Of a stretch of DNA of 28,450 nucleotides, positions 21,587-28,409 are shown piece by piece. The translations under genes and the position numbers were made by a program. The stretch is from CAZGWJ01 sp964529445 (GTDB lineage Bacteria; Oederibacteriota; Muellerivitia; Muellerivitales; Muellerivitaceae). The notes below the pieces were generated by a model, which made no database searches, was not told the origin of the DNA, and worked only from the letters and a program-made list of their open reading frames with translations. The DNA lies in assembly GCA_964529445.1 (NCBI GenBank), contig CAZGWJ010000032.1:1-28450 (forward strand), read 5' to 3'. Position 1 is the stretch's first letter. Each line of letters begins with the position of its first letter.

Positions 21587-22491
21587 ACGGCTCCCCCCTC
21601 GTCTACCGTGCGCCCGCCAAGGTGAACCTGATCCTCGAGGTTCTGGGGAAAAGACCCGACGGCTACCACGAACTGGCACTCGTTTTCCAGGCGCTTTCCC
21701 TGGAGGACGAACTGGAATTCCGGCCGGCTGAAGCGGATGTCACCGTGAAGGTCGAGGGCATCCCCGTTCTTCCGGCCGACGGGACCAATCTCGTCGCCAA
21801 GGCCGCCCAGGTCTTCTTCGAGTACACCCGGCTGCGAGGCGGAGCGGCCATCCTCCTGAAGAAGAGGATCCCGCTGACCGCCGGGCTGGGCGGCGGATCC
21901 TCGGATGCGGCCGCGACGCTGGTGGCCCTGAACGAGCTGTATGCGACCAACCTTCCGGCGGAAGTACTCGCGGAACTCGCACTGAAGCTCGGTTCCGATG
22001 TGCCTTTCTTCCTCGTTGGTGGCACCGCCCTGGGACGGGGACGCGGGGAGGCCCTCGAGTCGCTCCCGGCGGTCCCCCCCCTCCGGTTGGCGCTGGTGAA
22101 ACCCGCGGAAGGGCTTTCGACAGGAGTCGTCTACGGGTCCGGGCGCATCCGGTTCACGGACGGGTCCCGCGCCAGGGAATTCGGGGATCGCATGGCGGGC
22201 GCGACGGCGGAGGATGTCGCGCGAGGTCTTTACAACGCGTTGGAGGAGCCTGCCTTCGAACTCCAGCCGGAATGCCGGCAAATCCGCGATGAATTGCTGG
22301 AAGCGGGATGCCTGGGCGCCCTGGTTTCGGGGAGCGGCTCGACGGTTTTCGGTATCGCCGCCGACGAGACGGCGGCGGGGGAGATCGCTCTGCGGCTGGC
22401 CCGTCCGGGCCGGTTCACCGCGTCGGCAAGCAGCGTTCCCAACGGTATCCGAAGGATCGATGGATCCGTTGGACGCCGCAATGGGGAATGA
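21583..22491 (+). CDS. ispE: 4-diphosphocytidyl-2-C-methyl-D-erythritol kinase
   Basis: IspE phosphorylates CDP-ME in the MEP pathway of isoprenoid precursor synthesis and is a GHMP kinase. The 302-residue product has YRAPAKVNLILEVLGKRPDGYHEL at the N terminus, the ATP-binding glycine loop PLTAGLGGGSSDAAATL (about 98-114), GSDVPFFLVGGTALGRGRGE with the catalytic Asp, and SGSGSTVFG near the end. ATG 21583 overlaps the previous stop and has GGAGG (21571-21575) at 7-nt spacing, so it is translationally coupled to the lipoprotein. Undecaprenyl phosphate for the WecA-like enzyme comes ultimately from this pathway, but that link is only general. Confidence 0.96.
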   Translation: MNGSPLVYRAPAKVNLILEVLGKRPDGYHELALVFQALSLEDELEFRPAEADVTVKVEGIPVLPADGTNLVAKAAQVFFEYTRLRGGAAILLKKRIPLTAGLGGGSSDAAATLVALNELYATNLPAEVLAELALKLGSDVPFFLVGGTALGRGRGEALESLPAVPPLRLALVKPAEGLSTGVVYGSGRIRFTDGSRAREFGDRMAGATAEDVARGLYNALEEPAFELQPECRQIRDELLEAGCLGALVSGSGSTVFGIAADETAAGEIALRLARPGRFTASASSVPNGIRRIDGSVGRRNGE

Positions 22492-22555
22492 TGAATTAGG
22501 AATGAGGAGTTGAAGGCGTCAGCAATCAAGAGGAAAACCGTTCATTTCTAATTCC
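22492..22555. repeat. Imperfect inverted repeat after ispE
   Basis: TGAATTAGGAATGA (22492-22505) is complementary to TCATTTCTAATTCC (22542-22555) at 12 of 14 positions. It fills the spacer between ispE and the hydrolase gene and looks like a dispersed repeat. No T tract. Confidence 0.5.
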
Positions 22556-22581
22556 ACGTTCGGGGGAAAGAGACGGAAGCC

Positions 22582-23577
22582 ATGAGGAAGCCGACGAAAA
22601 AAAGCATCGTCCTGGTCTCGGCGGTCATCCTGGGGATCGGTCTCCTTTCCCTCGCGTTCGTCTACTTCGTCCTTCCATCCCTGGTAGCCTCCGGCCTCGC
22701 GGAAGCGAGACCGAAACCGCCCAAACGGACGCCTTCCGTATATGCCATGTCCTATGAGGACGTCCTCATTCCTGCGGACGGGGGAGTGACCCTGGCCGGG
22801 TGGTTGCTTCCCGCCCAAAGGCCGAGGGACGCGAAAAGTCCCGCGTACGGGACCGTGGTGATGAGCCATGGGATCCACAGGAACAGGGAACAGGTCCTTG
22901 AGAGGGCCGCGTTCCTGTCCCGGGGGGGATATCGCGTCCTTGTTTTCGATCTTCGAGGCCATGGCGGAAGCACCCCGGCCCCCCTGACGGGGGGGCTGCA
23001 CGAGGCATCCGATTTCAAGGCGGCCCTGCGTTACCTGGATTCGAGAGGCGATCACCGGGGGCTTCGTGTTTTCTTCGGGCTTTCGCTCTCGGCCATGGCG
23101 GCCCTGCGCGCCTTGTCGGATGGAGCACAGGCCGATGCCCTTGTTGCGGACAGCCCCCTGCCTGACGCGAAGGCCTATGTGGCCCGCCGTACTGCGGCGG
23201 GGATGTTCATGCGCATTCCCGGCTTCTTCGAGCGTTGTCTCGAAAGCTTCAACCGGAAAACGGGTCTGCGTTTGACCCCGGGGGACCTGGAACTCATTCC
23301 CGTGGCGGGACGGGTAGGCGTGCCCGTTCTCCTCATCGCGGGTGAGAAGGACGATCTGGCCCCGGCCGCCGATATCCAGCGCCTCTTCCGTTCCTTGGGA
23401 ACCTCCACGCGCCGGCTTCTTTATGTACCCGAAGCCGGGCATGACGAGACCTATCGCAAGTTCAGGGTCATGTACGAGCGGGGAGTGCTGGAATTCCTGC
23501 GGGACGCGAGGGAGGGCTTCCCCAAGCCGGCCCGCGTCACCCCGTCTCCCGCCAGGACACCCGTCCGAAAGAAGTGA
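22582..23577 (+). CDS. Membrane-anchored alpha/beta hydrolase
   Basis: The 331-residue product has an N-terminal transmembrane anchor (about 9-33, IVLVSAVILGIGLLSLAFVYFVLP) and an alpha/beta-hydrolase domain of the serine aminopeptidase S33/YqkD-like type. Features are the oxyanion SHGIHRNRE, FDLRGHGGS, the nucleophile elbow FFGLSLSAMAAL, the acid in AGEKDDLAP and the catalytic histidine in PEAGHDETY. The elbow reads G-x-S-x-S, not the usual G-x-S-x-G. The substrate is unknown. The C terminus is Pro/Arg-rich and lacks a domain. ATG 22582 follows a purine-rich stretch; the spacer to ispE holds an inverted repeat, so co-transcription is not assured. Confidence 0.88.
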   Translation: MRKPTKKSIVLVSAVILGIGLLSLAFVYFVLPSLVASGLAEARPKPPKRTPSVYAMSYEDVLIPADGGVTLAGWLLPAQRPRDAKSPAYGTVVMSHGIHRNREQVLERAAFLSRGGYRVLVFDLRGHGGSTPAPLTGGLHEASDFKAALRYLDSRGDHRGLRVFFGLSLSAMAALRALSDGAQADALVADSPLPDAKAYVARRTAAGMFMRIPGFFERCLESFNRKTGLRLTPGDLELIPVAGRVGVPVLLIAGEKDDLAPAADIQRLFRSLGTSTRRLLYVPEAGHDETYRKFRVMYERGVLEFLRDAREGFPKPARVTPSPARTPVRKK

Positions 23578-23660
23578 ATTTCCGTCCATCCGTCGTCGTG
23601 GGCGAGGGAGCAATCCCGGCTCGGATCGTCCCGATATTGGGTATGATATGTCCGCGGAAC

Positions 23661-23689
23661 TTGAAACACCGGTGCGGGGCCTGTAGAGT
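23661..23689 (+). promoter_or_regulatory. Promoter of the tRNA-Gln gene
   Basis: TTGAAA (23661-23666) and TAGAGT (23684-23689) are separated by exactly 17 bp. The predicted start is about 23696, 13 nt before the mature tRNA. Confidence 0.6.
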
Positions 23690-23708
23690 GTGGCCCTTTC
23701 CGACCCAC

Positions 23709-23783
23709 TGGGGCGTCGACAAGTGGTAAGTCACGGGATTTTGGATCCCGCATTCGTAGGTTCGAATCCTACCGCCCCAGCCA
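23709..23783 (+). tRNA. tRNA-Gln (anticodon TTG), CCA encoded
   Basis: Full cloverleaf. Acceptor stem TGGGGCG (23709-23715) pairs with CGCCCCA (23773-23779). The D stem is GAC/GTC, and the anticodon stem CGGGA/TCCCG has loop TTTTGGA, so the anticodon is TTG (Gln). The T arm is GTAGG-TTCGAAT-CCTAC, followed by discriminator G (23780) and an encoded CCA (23781-23783). The weak first pair T-A is usual for bacterial tRNA-Gln. A promoter lies just upstream and a terminator directly downstream. Confidence 0.97.
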
Positions 23784-23789
23784 TTCGAC

Positions 23790-23827
23790 GCCCCGCCTCC
23801 CCGAAAGGGGAGGGCGGGGCAATTTTT
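23790..23827 (+). terminator. Intrinsic terminator of tRNA-Gln
   Basis: GCCCCGCCTCCCC (23790-23802), a GAAA tetraloop and GGGGAGGGCGGGGC (23807-23820) form a 13-bp stem with one bulged G, followed by AATTTTTT. Confidence 0.95.
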
Positions 23828-23831
23828 TGAG

Positions 23832-23950
23832 TGGGGCGGTAGGATTCGAACCGTGGGAAGGGATCGGGAAACGGGAGTTTCCCGGTCGTCCAATGGGGTT
23901 CACAGGGGGATCTTCCCCTGTGAGCGGAGCGGTTCGTATTCACCGCCCCA
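23832..23950. repeat. 119-nt tRNA-derived inverted repeat with two inner hairpins
   Basis: The left arm (23832-23852) is the exact reverse complement of the last 21 nt of the tRNA-Gln T arm and acceptor. The right arm repeats that tRNA end in direct orientation: 23942-23959 equals 23771-23788 over 18 nt, including the CCA and the flank ATTCGA. The arms pair as TGGGGCGGT/ACCGCCCCA, then CGAACCG/CGGTTCG. Inside are two 11-bp hairpins: one with arms around CGGGAAAC/GTTTCCCG, the other around TCACAGGGG/CCCCTGTGA. The whole could fold as a four-way junction. It is not a functional tRNA; the T-arm-like part of the right arm does not pair. Confidence 0.8.
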
Positions 23951-23965
23951 GCCATTCGATGCGCC

Positions 23966-23989
23966 CGCCACGCGCTTCCGCGCGTGGCG
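23966..23989. repeat. Perfect 10-bp hairpin
   Basis: CGCCACGCGC (23966-23975) pairs perfectly with GCGCGTGGCG (23980-23989) around TTCC. No T tract follows. It lies between the tRNA-derived repeat and the 46-bp tandem repeat. Confidence 0.7.
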
Positions 23990-24014
23990 AGGCTTACTCA
24001 TGGCGGGCCATTCG

Positions 24015-24106
24015 ACACGCCATTGGGAAGCACTGTCGGCGGCTCATGGCAGGCCATTCGACACGCCATTGGGAAGCACTGTCGGCGGCTCATGGCAGGC
24101 CATTCG
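24015..24106. repeat. 46-bp tandem repeat, two perfect copies running into the gap
   Basis: Units 24015-24060 and 24061-24106 are identical, begin ACACGCCATTGGGAAGCACT and end GGCCATTCG. A degenerate partial copy precedes them (about 23991-24014, sharing CTCATGGC-GGCCATTCG). The array is cut by the assembly gap, so the true copy number is probably larger. The unit length is not a multiple of three, so it is unlikely to be coding. The ending GCCATTCG also follows both tRNA-Gln 3' ends. Confidence 0.9.
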
Positions 24107-24206
24107 NNNNNNNNNNNNNNNNNNNNNNNNNNNNNNNNNNNNNNNNNNNNNNNNNNNNNNNNNNNNNNNNNNNNNNNNNNNNNNNNNNNNNNNNNNNNNN
24201 NNNNNN
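24107..24206. other. Assembly gap (100 N)
   Basis: Exactly 100 N, the usual placeholder for a scaffold gap of unknown size. The left flank ends in CCATTCG and the right flank starts ATGCGCCC. The same junction, CCATTCGATGCGCCC, occurs unbroken at 23953-23966, so the gap very probably hides more repeat units. Confidence 0.98.
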
Positions 24207-24222
24207 ATGCGCCCACCATGCG

Positions 24223-24262
24223 CCGAAGAGACTTTAACCGAGGCTTCTTCGGGATGTAAAAT
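24223..24262 (+). promoter_or_regulatory. Inverted repeat and -10 box at the start of the membrane protein gene
   Basis: CCGAAGA (24223-24229) pairs with TCTTCGG (24246-24252). Just after it, TAAAAT (24257-24262) lies 7 nt before the ATG at 24269, so transcription would start at about the A of the start codon. No Shine-Dalgarno is seen. A leaderless mRNA is possible; the -35 region is poor (TTTAAC, 24233-24238). Confidence 0.4.
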
Positions 24263-24268
24263 CCCACC

Positions 24269-25213
24269 ATGAGTGAATCCAAACCCTCCCGCAGGATCCT
24301 CCTCCTCTTTGGAATCCCGCAGATCCTTCTCGGAGCGGGGATCCTCCTGGCTTCCTGCGCCGCCTGGACACTCCGGATCGCGACCCGTATATCCGGGAAA
24401 GTTCCCGTTGATGACCCGGAGGGAGGAACACTCGTCCTCGTCCTGGGGATCTGGCTCGTGGCCGGTGGTATCGGCATCCTTCGGGGCGCCAAGTGGGGTT
24501 GGATCCTGACCCTCGTTCTGGATACTTTCTTCGTCGTGTACGGCTATTACGGGGCCGCGTCGGCCCTGGTTTGGATACCGGACCTGCTGAGGTTTTCCTC
24601 CGGTCCGGAGACGGGGGCGATCCGGTTCCTTTTTGGGAGATGGGTCTCGGAATTCTTTTTCTCTTCCGCACTGGCGACGCTGGGTGTCCTGCAAGCGGTG
24701 GCCCTGCTGCTTCCCGGTACCCGAAGACTATTTGATGTCTTGGATCCGAAGAGCCACTGGACGGACCGGTGCCCCCTGCCCGTTCTTCTCTGGTGCGTCT
24801 ATGCGGGAGTGGGATTCCTTTCGGGAATGCTTGAATTCTTCAATCCCGATCTTCGCGCCGATTTCTTCGGCAGGGAATTGACGGGGGCCCCCGCCTCGGC
24901 CTTGACGGCCTTCAACCTGGCCATCATCGTCTGGACCACCCTCGGGATGTACCGCCTGGAGCGCGCGTCCTGGGTGATGGTGCTTGTCGTGGACGCACTC
25001 TGGACCCTTTCCGGAACCCTCACCCTGATGAATACATCCCTGGCCGAGCATTACCGGCATAGTGCTTTGGCCAAGGAGACGTTGGCCCTGGTTCCGGATC
25101 CGGCTTTCCTCGCCCCCTGGGTCCTGACTCTGGCCCCGCTCCTGCTCACCGTCGGAGAATTCGCGTACCTTTTCTGGATCGGCTGTCATTTCAGGAAATC
25201 GACGGCCTACTAG
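24269..25213 (+). CDS. Uncharacterised polytopic membrane protein
   Basis: I do not recognise the family. The 314-residue product has about eight hydrophobic segments: about 9-31, 55-72, 77-100, 127-148, 168-190, 212-232, 237-257 and 284-305. The pattern looks like two related four-helix halves: a W-x2-x-L-x-LD motif (GWILTLVLDTFF and ASWVMVLVVDALW) recurs in the third and seventh segments. The loop between halves is hydrophilic (about 150-167, GTRRLFDVLDPKSHWTDR). No catalytic motif is visible. The start codon has no Shine-Dalgarno (see the promoter entry). It is convergent with the next gene. Confidence 0.8.
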   Translation: MSESKPSRRILLLFGIPQILLGAGILLASCAAWTLRIATRISGKVPVDDPEGGTLVLVLGIWLVAGGIGILRGAKWGWILTLVLDTFFVVYGYYGAASALVWIPDLLRFSSGPETGAIRFLFGRWVSEFFFSSALATLGVLQAVALLLPGTRRLFDVLDPKSHWTDRCPLPVLLWCVYAGVGFLSGMLEFFNPDLRADFFGRELTGAPASALTAFNLAIIVWTTLGMYRLERASWVMVLVVDALWTLSGTLTLMNTSLAEHYRHSALAKETLALVPDPAFLAPWVLTLAPLLLTVGEFAYLFWIGCHFRKSTAY

Positions 25214-25267
25214 CGGGATTCGAATTGGTTTTTCAGCCCCCTGCTGGGTCCGATTCATCCAGCGTCC

Positions 25268-25296
25268 AGGCATCCCGGGAATCCCGGGATGCCTTT
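25268..25296. terminator. Hairpin between convergent genes, probable terminator
   Basis: AGGCATCCCGGG (25268-25279) and CCCGGGATGCCT (25283-25294) form a perfect 12-bp stem with a 3-nt loop, followed only by TT. It sits midway between two gene ends, as a shared terminator would, though the T tract is weak on both strands. Confidence 0.5.
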
Positions 25297-25313
25297 CATG
25301 CGTTGAGGTCCGT

Positions 25314-26012
25314 TCAACGGCCGCGGGGACCTTGCGGACCCTTTGGATCCTTCTCGTTCCAGCCGTTTCGCTTGGGGGTGTTCCGCCCCTGGTCATGCGG
25401 CTTGGAAGGGGTGTCCTTCCGGGCCATGCGGGTGTCGGGGCGGGGGGCCTGCGACACGCGGTGGGGACCCCTCAAGTCGCGGTCCATGTCGCGGAAGTTC
25501 CGTCCCTGGTTCCTCCAACCGACGATGCGCTCGGGAGAGCAGCGGTAATGTTCGGACATGAACCGCAGGTTCACGCAGTTGACCACGTCCGCGTCCGTGA
25601 AGCGGACCCGCCGCCAATCCGCCCGGCCCGGGTAATAGCCGTAGGGGCGGGCGTAGGGCCCGTAGGCGCGCACGCCTTTCACGAAGAACACCTCGGGCCC
25701 GAGTCGGAAGTGGATGGCGATGTCCCTCCAGGAGCGTCCCTTCAGGCGCAACGCCACCACCTTCTCGGGAGCGACCCGGGCTTCCCGGGCGATGAAGAAG
25801 ACCACGGGAACCTCCTCGTCCGGGATGTGCCTCTCACGGACGTAGACGATCTTCTCCCGCGGGACCCGGTAGAAGTCCCCGATGGAGAGGAAGAACCCGT
25901 CGAGGCCCTGCTCCGTGAACGAAAGGGCCGCGCGGACTTGGGCCTCGGCTTGAGGGGCTGAGGTGCAGAGGGCCGCCAGCACCGGCAATGCGATCCAAAT
26001 CCTCGTTCTCAT
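25314..26012 (-). CDS. Secreted protein with three helix-like repeats, function unknown
   Basis: The only minus-strand gene I accept. The 232-residue product starts MRTRIWIALPVLAALCTSAP with a signal peptide cut about after AEA (24). Three repeats follow: VPREKIVYVRERHIPDEEV (50-68), VAPEKVVALRLKGRSWRDI (80-98) and CSPERIVGWRNQGRNFRDM (158-176), consensus (A/S)PE(K/R)hVxhRxxGRxaRDh. A Tyr/Gly/Pro-rich stretch lies between (about 117-132), and the C terminus (about 185-232) is polar and low-complexity, rich in Pro, Lys, Arg and Asp. ATG 26012 has AAGGAG 8 nt upstream. A longer in-frame start at 26477 would translate a dispersed repeat and is rejected. It would act in the periplasm or outside the cell. 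Confidence 0.85.
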   Translation of the reverse strand: MRTRIWIALPVLAALCTSAPQAEAQVRAALSFTEQGLDGFFLSIGDFYRVPREKIVYVRERHIPDEEVPVVFFIAREARVAPEKVVALRLKGRSWRDIAIHFRLGPEVFFVKGVRAYGPYARPYGYYPGRADWRRVRFTDADVVNCVNLRFMSEHYRCSPERIVGWRNQGRNFRDMDRDLRGPHRVSQAPRPDTRMARKDTPSKPHDQGRNTPKRNGWNEKDPKGPQGPRGR

Positions 26013-26622
26013 GTTCGACTCCTTGATTCGAGATTTCCGACTTCGCCCATTGGACGCGGGCTCATCCCGAAAAGTGTCCGGCCCTTTGAAACGGCGGTCG
26101 GGCGGAGAGGGCAGTCGAGATTTTTGCTGGAACCTTTTCGATGGCTTCCGCGTCGCGGTCCATGGATATTCCACCCAGGCTTCAATAGCGGGATTCACTC
26201 TTGCCCGAATTATCCCAGTCAATGGTGTCGCGCCGGACGTCCCCTCACCCATCCTTCGTCGCGAAATGCGCGCGTGAATGGTCCCCCTCTCCCGCAAGCG
26301 GGAGAGGGGGAAGGAAAGAGGGGGCTTGTTCGTGGTTGTGTGCTTGATCCGGTCCCAAGCAAGGTTTTCGAGGTGGTATATCCCGCGAACCAAACGTCTT
26401 GGACAGTAGTGAGCGGGATTGAAGGCGTTGCGATCCACTTGGGAGAACGAGGAACCTCGGCCAATCAAGCGCGTCATCGGGTCCCGGTTTCGCCCCTTTA
26501 AGCGTTTAACCTGTCCCGGATCATGGGGGCATGTCGTCCGCCTTGTATTCGGTCCCCGATGGAGGTTGAATCAATGTAACGGCATACCCGGTTCGTTCGT
26601 CCCAAACCCAAAGGGGGATGAA
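26013..26622. other. 610-nt intergenic region
   Basis: Lies between the divergent minus-strand gene and the GAF gene. It holds the leader of the secreted-protein gene with its AAGGAG, and the palindromic repeat at 26283-26310. I see no credible gene, RNA or strong promoter; all open frames translate repeat DNA or lack a conserved start. Confidence 0.5.
26283..26310. repeat. Perfect 13-bp palindromic repeat
   Basis: CCCCCTCTCCCGC (26283-26295) and GCGGGAGAGGGGG (26298-26310) flank AA. It is of the CCCTCTCCCGCAAGCGGGAGAGGG type seen as a dispersed repeat in many bacterial genomes, and the upstream CCCCTCACCC fits that family. Confidence 0.75.
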
Positions 26623-27180
26623 TTGTTCACTCCGCTGCGTCCCATCGACGAGGAGAAACGCTTGGCGGCGTTATACCGCCTGGCCATCCTTGACACGCCG
26701 CCGGAGGAACGATTCGACCGCATCACCCTCAAGGCCATGAACATCCTGGCCGTCCCGGTCTCCCTCCTTGGCTTCGTCGATGCCCATCGTGTCTGGAACA
26801 AGTCCCGGCAAGGCGTTCACGACATCGAGATCCCCCGCGACCAATCCATCAGCGGCTATTCCATCCTCCGCGAGGAGGTTTTCCACGTTCCCGACACGGC
26901 CGAGGATGCCCGTTTCTTCGACCATCCTCTGGTCACGGGAAGGGCCGCTGTCCGGATGTTCGCTTCCTGCCCCATCCATTCGCCGGACGGCTTTGCCATC
27001 GGGGCCCTGACCGTGTCCGATCGCAAGCCGCGCCAATTGACCCGCGAGGAGTACAGCATCCTCCCGGTTCTGGCGGGTTGGGTCGAGGAGGAATTGTACG
27101 GCATCGGTGCGGGGAACCCCGCAAACCGGGAGGATATGGCGGCGCTCTCCCGAAGGCTGTTCCTCCGCTCCCTCCGGTGA
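26623..27180 (+). CDS. GAF domain protein
   Basis: The 185-residue product is one GAF domain, a small-molecule or signal-sensing fold. Its conserved pattern runs LRPIDEEKRLAALYRLAILDTPPEERFDRIT, LLGFVDAHRVWNKSRQG, IPRDQSISGYSILREEVFHVPDTAEDARFFDHPLVTG, CPIHSPDGFAIGALTVSDRKPRQLTREE, then the final helix. This GAF type usually precedes GGDEF, kinase or EAL domains, but no output domain is present here, so it probably works as an interaction partner. The chosen start is TTG 26623, with AGGGGG (about 26612-26617) 5 nt before it, because conservation begins exactly there. The in-frame ATG at 26419 would add 68 residues from intergenic DNA. Confidence 0.85.
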   Translation: MFTPLRPIDEEKRLAALYRLAILDTPPEERFDRITLKAMNILAVPVSLLGFVDAHRVWNKSRQGVHDIEIPRDQSISGYSILREEVFHVPDTAEDARFFDHPLVTGRAAVRMFASCPIHSPDGFAIGALTVSDRKPRQLTREEYSILPVLAGWVEEELYGIGAGNPANREDMAALSRRLFLRSLR

Positions 27181-27281
27181 TCCCCCCGGCCTTCCATCGC
27201 CCGACGGGTTCGATTCCACTCATCAAAACCGACCGCTCCGGTTAGAATATCGACCTCGAATTTCTCCGGTCGGGTGAGGAC

Positions 27282-28409
27282 ATGACCCACACCGTTGTCA
27301 TCCTGGGCGGTTACGGCTACACGGGTCGGGCGCTCGCCAAGATCCTTCTCAAGCACAGCAACCTCAACCTGATCCTGGCCGGCCGCCGCAAGGACATGGC
27401 CGAGGCCGACGCGCGGGACTGGAACAAGATGCATCCAGGTGGCCGGGTGAGGGGCGAATACGCGGATGCCGCGGACCCGGCCTCACTGAAGGCCGTCTTC
27501 CGGGGTTCCCAGATGGTGGTGGTGGCCGCCGGCGTCGTGCCCTTCATCGATCGCGTCGTGCGAGCCGCCTTGGAGCGCCGGCTTGATTATCTCGACCTCC
27601 AGGTTTCCTCGGCGAAATTGCGCATGCTGGAGGCCCTTGAGAAGGAGATCCGCACGTCCGACCTCTGCTTCGTGACGGACGGCGGGTTCCATCCGGGGCT
27701 TCCAGGGCTTTTGGTGCGCCACCTGGCTGCCGGGATGGATTCGACCACGACGGCGGGAGTGGCCAGCGTGATCAATCCCCCGGGAGGCTATCCGCTCACG
27801 TCGGGTGTGGACGAATTGATGCGGATGTTCATGGATTACCGGGCCGAGGTCCTGCGGGACGGGAACTGGATCGAACAGAGATACCGGGATTTGAAGCCGG
27901 TCGCCGTGGACTTCGGGCCCGCCTTCGGCGTGAGGAATTGTTATCCCATGGGGCTCGAGGAGATGCGCGACCTGCCGGGTCTGGTGCCGGGACTCAGGAA
28001 CACGGCGTTCTACGTGGGAGGTACCGGTTTCTTCATGGATGCCGTCATCACGCCCGTCGTAATGGTCGGCCTGCGCCTGTTCCGGGAGAAAGCCTTGAGC
28101 CGGATGGGGGAGCTGTTCTGCTGGGGTTCGCGTTTCGCCCCGCCGCCCCACGGGGTGGTCGTGAAAGCCGAGGCCGCAGGCATCAAGGACGGAAAACCCG
28201 TCTCGGCGTCCGTCACGCTGTACCATGAGGACGCGTACCATCTCACGGCGGCGCCTGCGGCGGCCTGCATCCGTCAGATCCTCTGCCCCGATCGCGTGGC
28301 GGGGCTCCAACATTCGGCTCGTCGTCCGGGACTGCATTTCCAGGCCCATCTTCCTGACACGGCCTGCGTCATGCAGGATCTGGCGGACATGGGCGTCCGG
28401 ACCCTTTGA
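27282..28409 (+). CDS. Saccharopine dehydrogenase family protein
   Basis: NAD(P)-dependent oxidoreductase of the saccharopine-dehydrogenase NADP-binding fold. The 375-residue product begins with the Rossmann motif VVILGGYGYTGRALAKILL (GGYGYTG at residues 9-15). The family pattern continues with NLILAGRRKDMAEADA, ADAADPASLKAVFRGSQMVVVAAG and LDYLDLQVS. The C-terminal half contains GLRNTAFYVGGTGFFMDAV and an aromatic/hydrophobic core. The substrate is unknown; this family also includes trans-acting enoyl reductases and other non-lysine enzymes, so lysine metabolism should not be assumed. GTGAGG precedes the ATG with short spacing. TAGAAT at 27243-27248 is a possible -10 box. It ends before the right edge and is complete. 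Confidence 0.9.
   Translation: MTHTVVILGGYGYTGRALAKILLKHSNLNLILAGRRKDMAEADARDWNKMHPGGRVRGEYADAADPASLKAVFRGSQMVVVAAGVVPFIDRVVRAALERRLDYLDLQVSSAKLRMLEALEKEIRTSDLCFVTDGGFHPGLPGLLVRHLAAGMDSTTTAGVASVINPPGGYPLTSGVDELMRMFMDYRAEVLRDGNWIEQRYRDLKPVAVDFGPAFGVRNCYPMGLEEMRDLPGLVPGLRNTAFYVGGTGFFMDAVITPVVMVGLRLFREKALSRMGELFCWGSRFAPPPHGVVVKAEAAGIKDGKPVSASVTLYHEDAYHLTAAPAAACIRQILCPDRVAGLQHSARRPGLHFQAHLPDTACVMQDLADMGVRTL

Noticed and set aside
23832..23954. Second tRNA gene with a long insert
   Set aside because: The acceptor stem is perfect, but no D arm, anticodon arm or pairing T arm can be formed; better explained by duplicated tRNA ends.
23537..23955. Minus-strand reading frames with peptides such as GAVGFEPTNAGS and GGRIRTYECGIQNP
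   Set aside because: These are translations of the antisense of tRNA-Gln and its duplicate, a well-known annotation artefact.
24015..24106. CRISPR array
   Set aside because: The units are contiguous identical 46-mers with no spacers, and no cas genes are near.
26013..26477. 155-residue N-terminal extension of the minus-strand secreted protein
   Set aside because: It would translate a dispersed palindromic repeat, while the internal ATG has a strong Shine-Dalgarno and a signal peptide.
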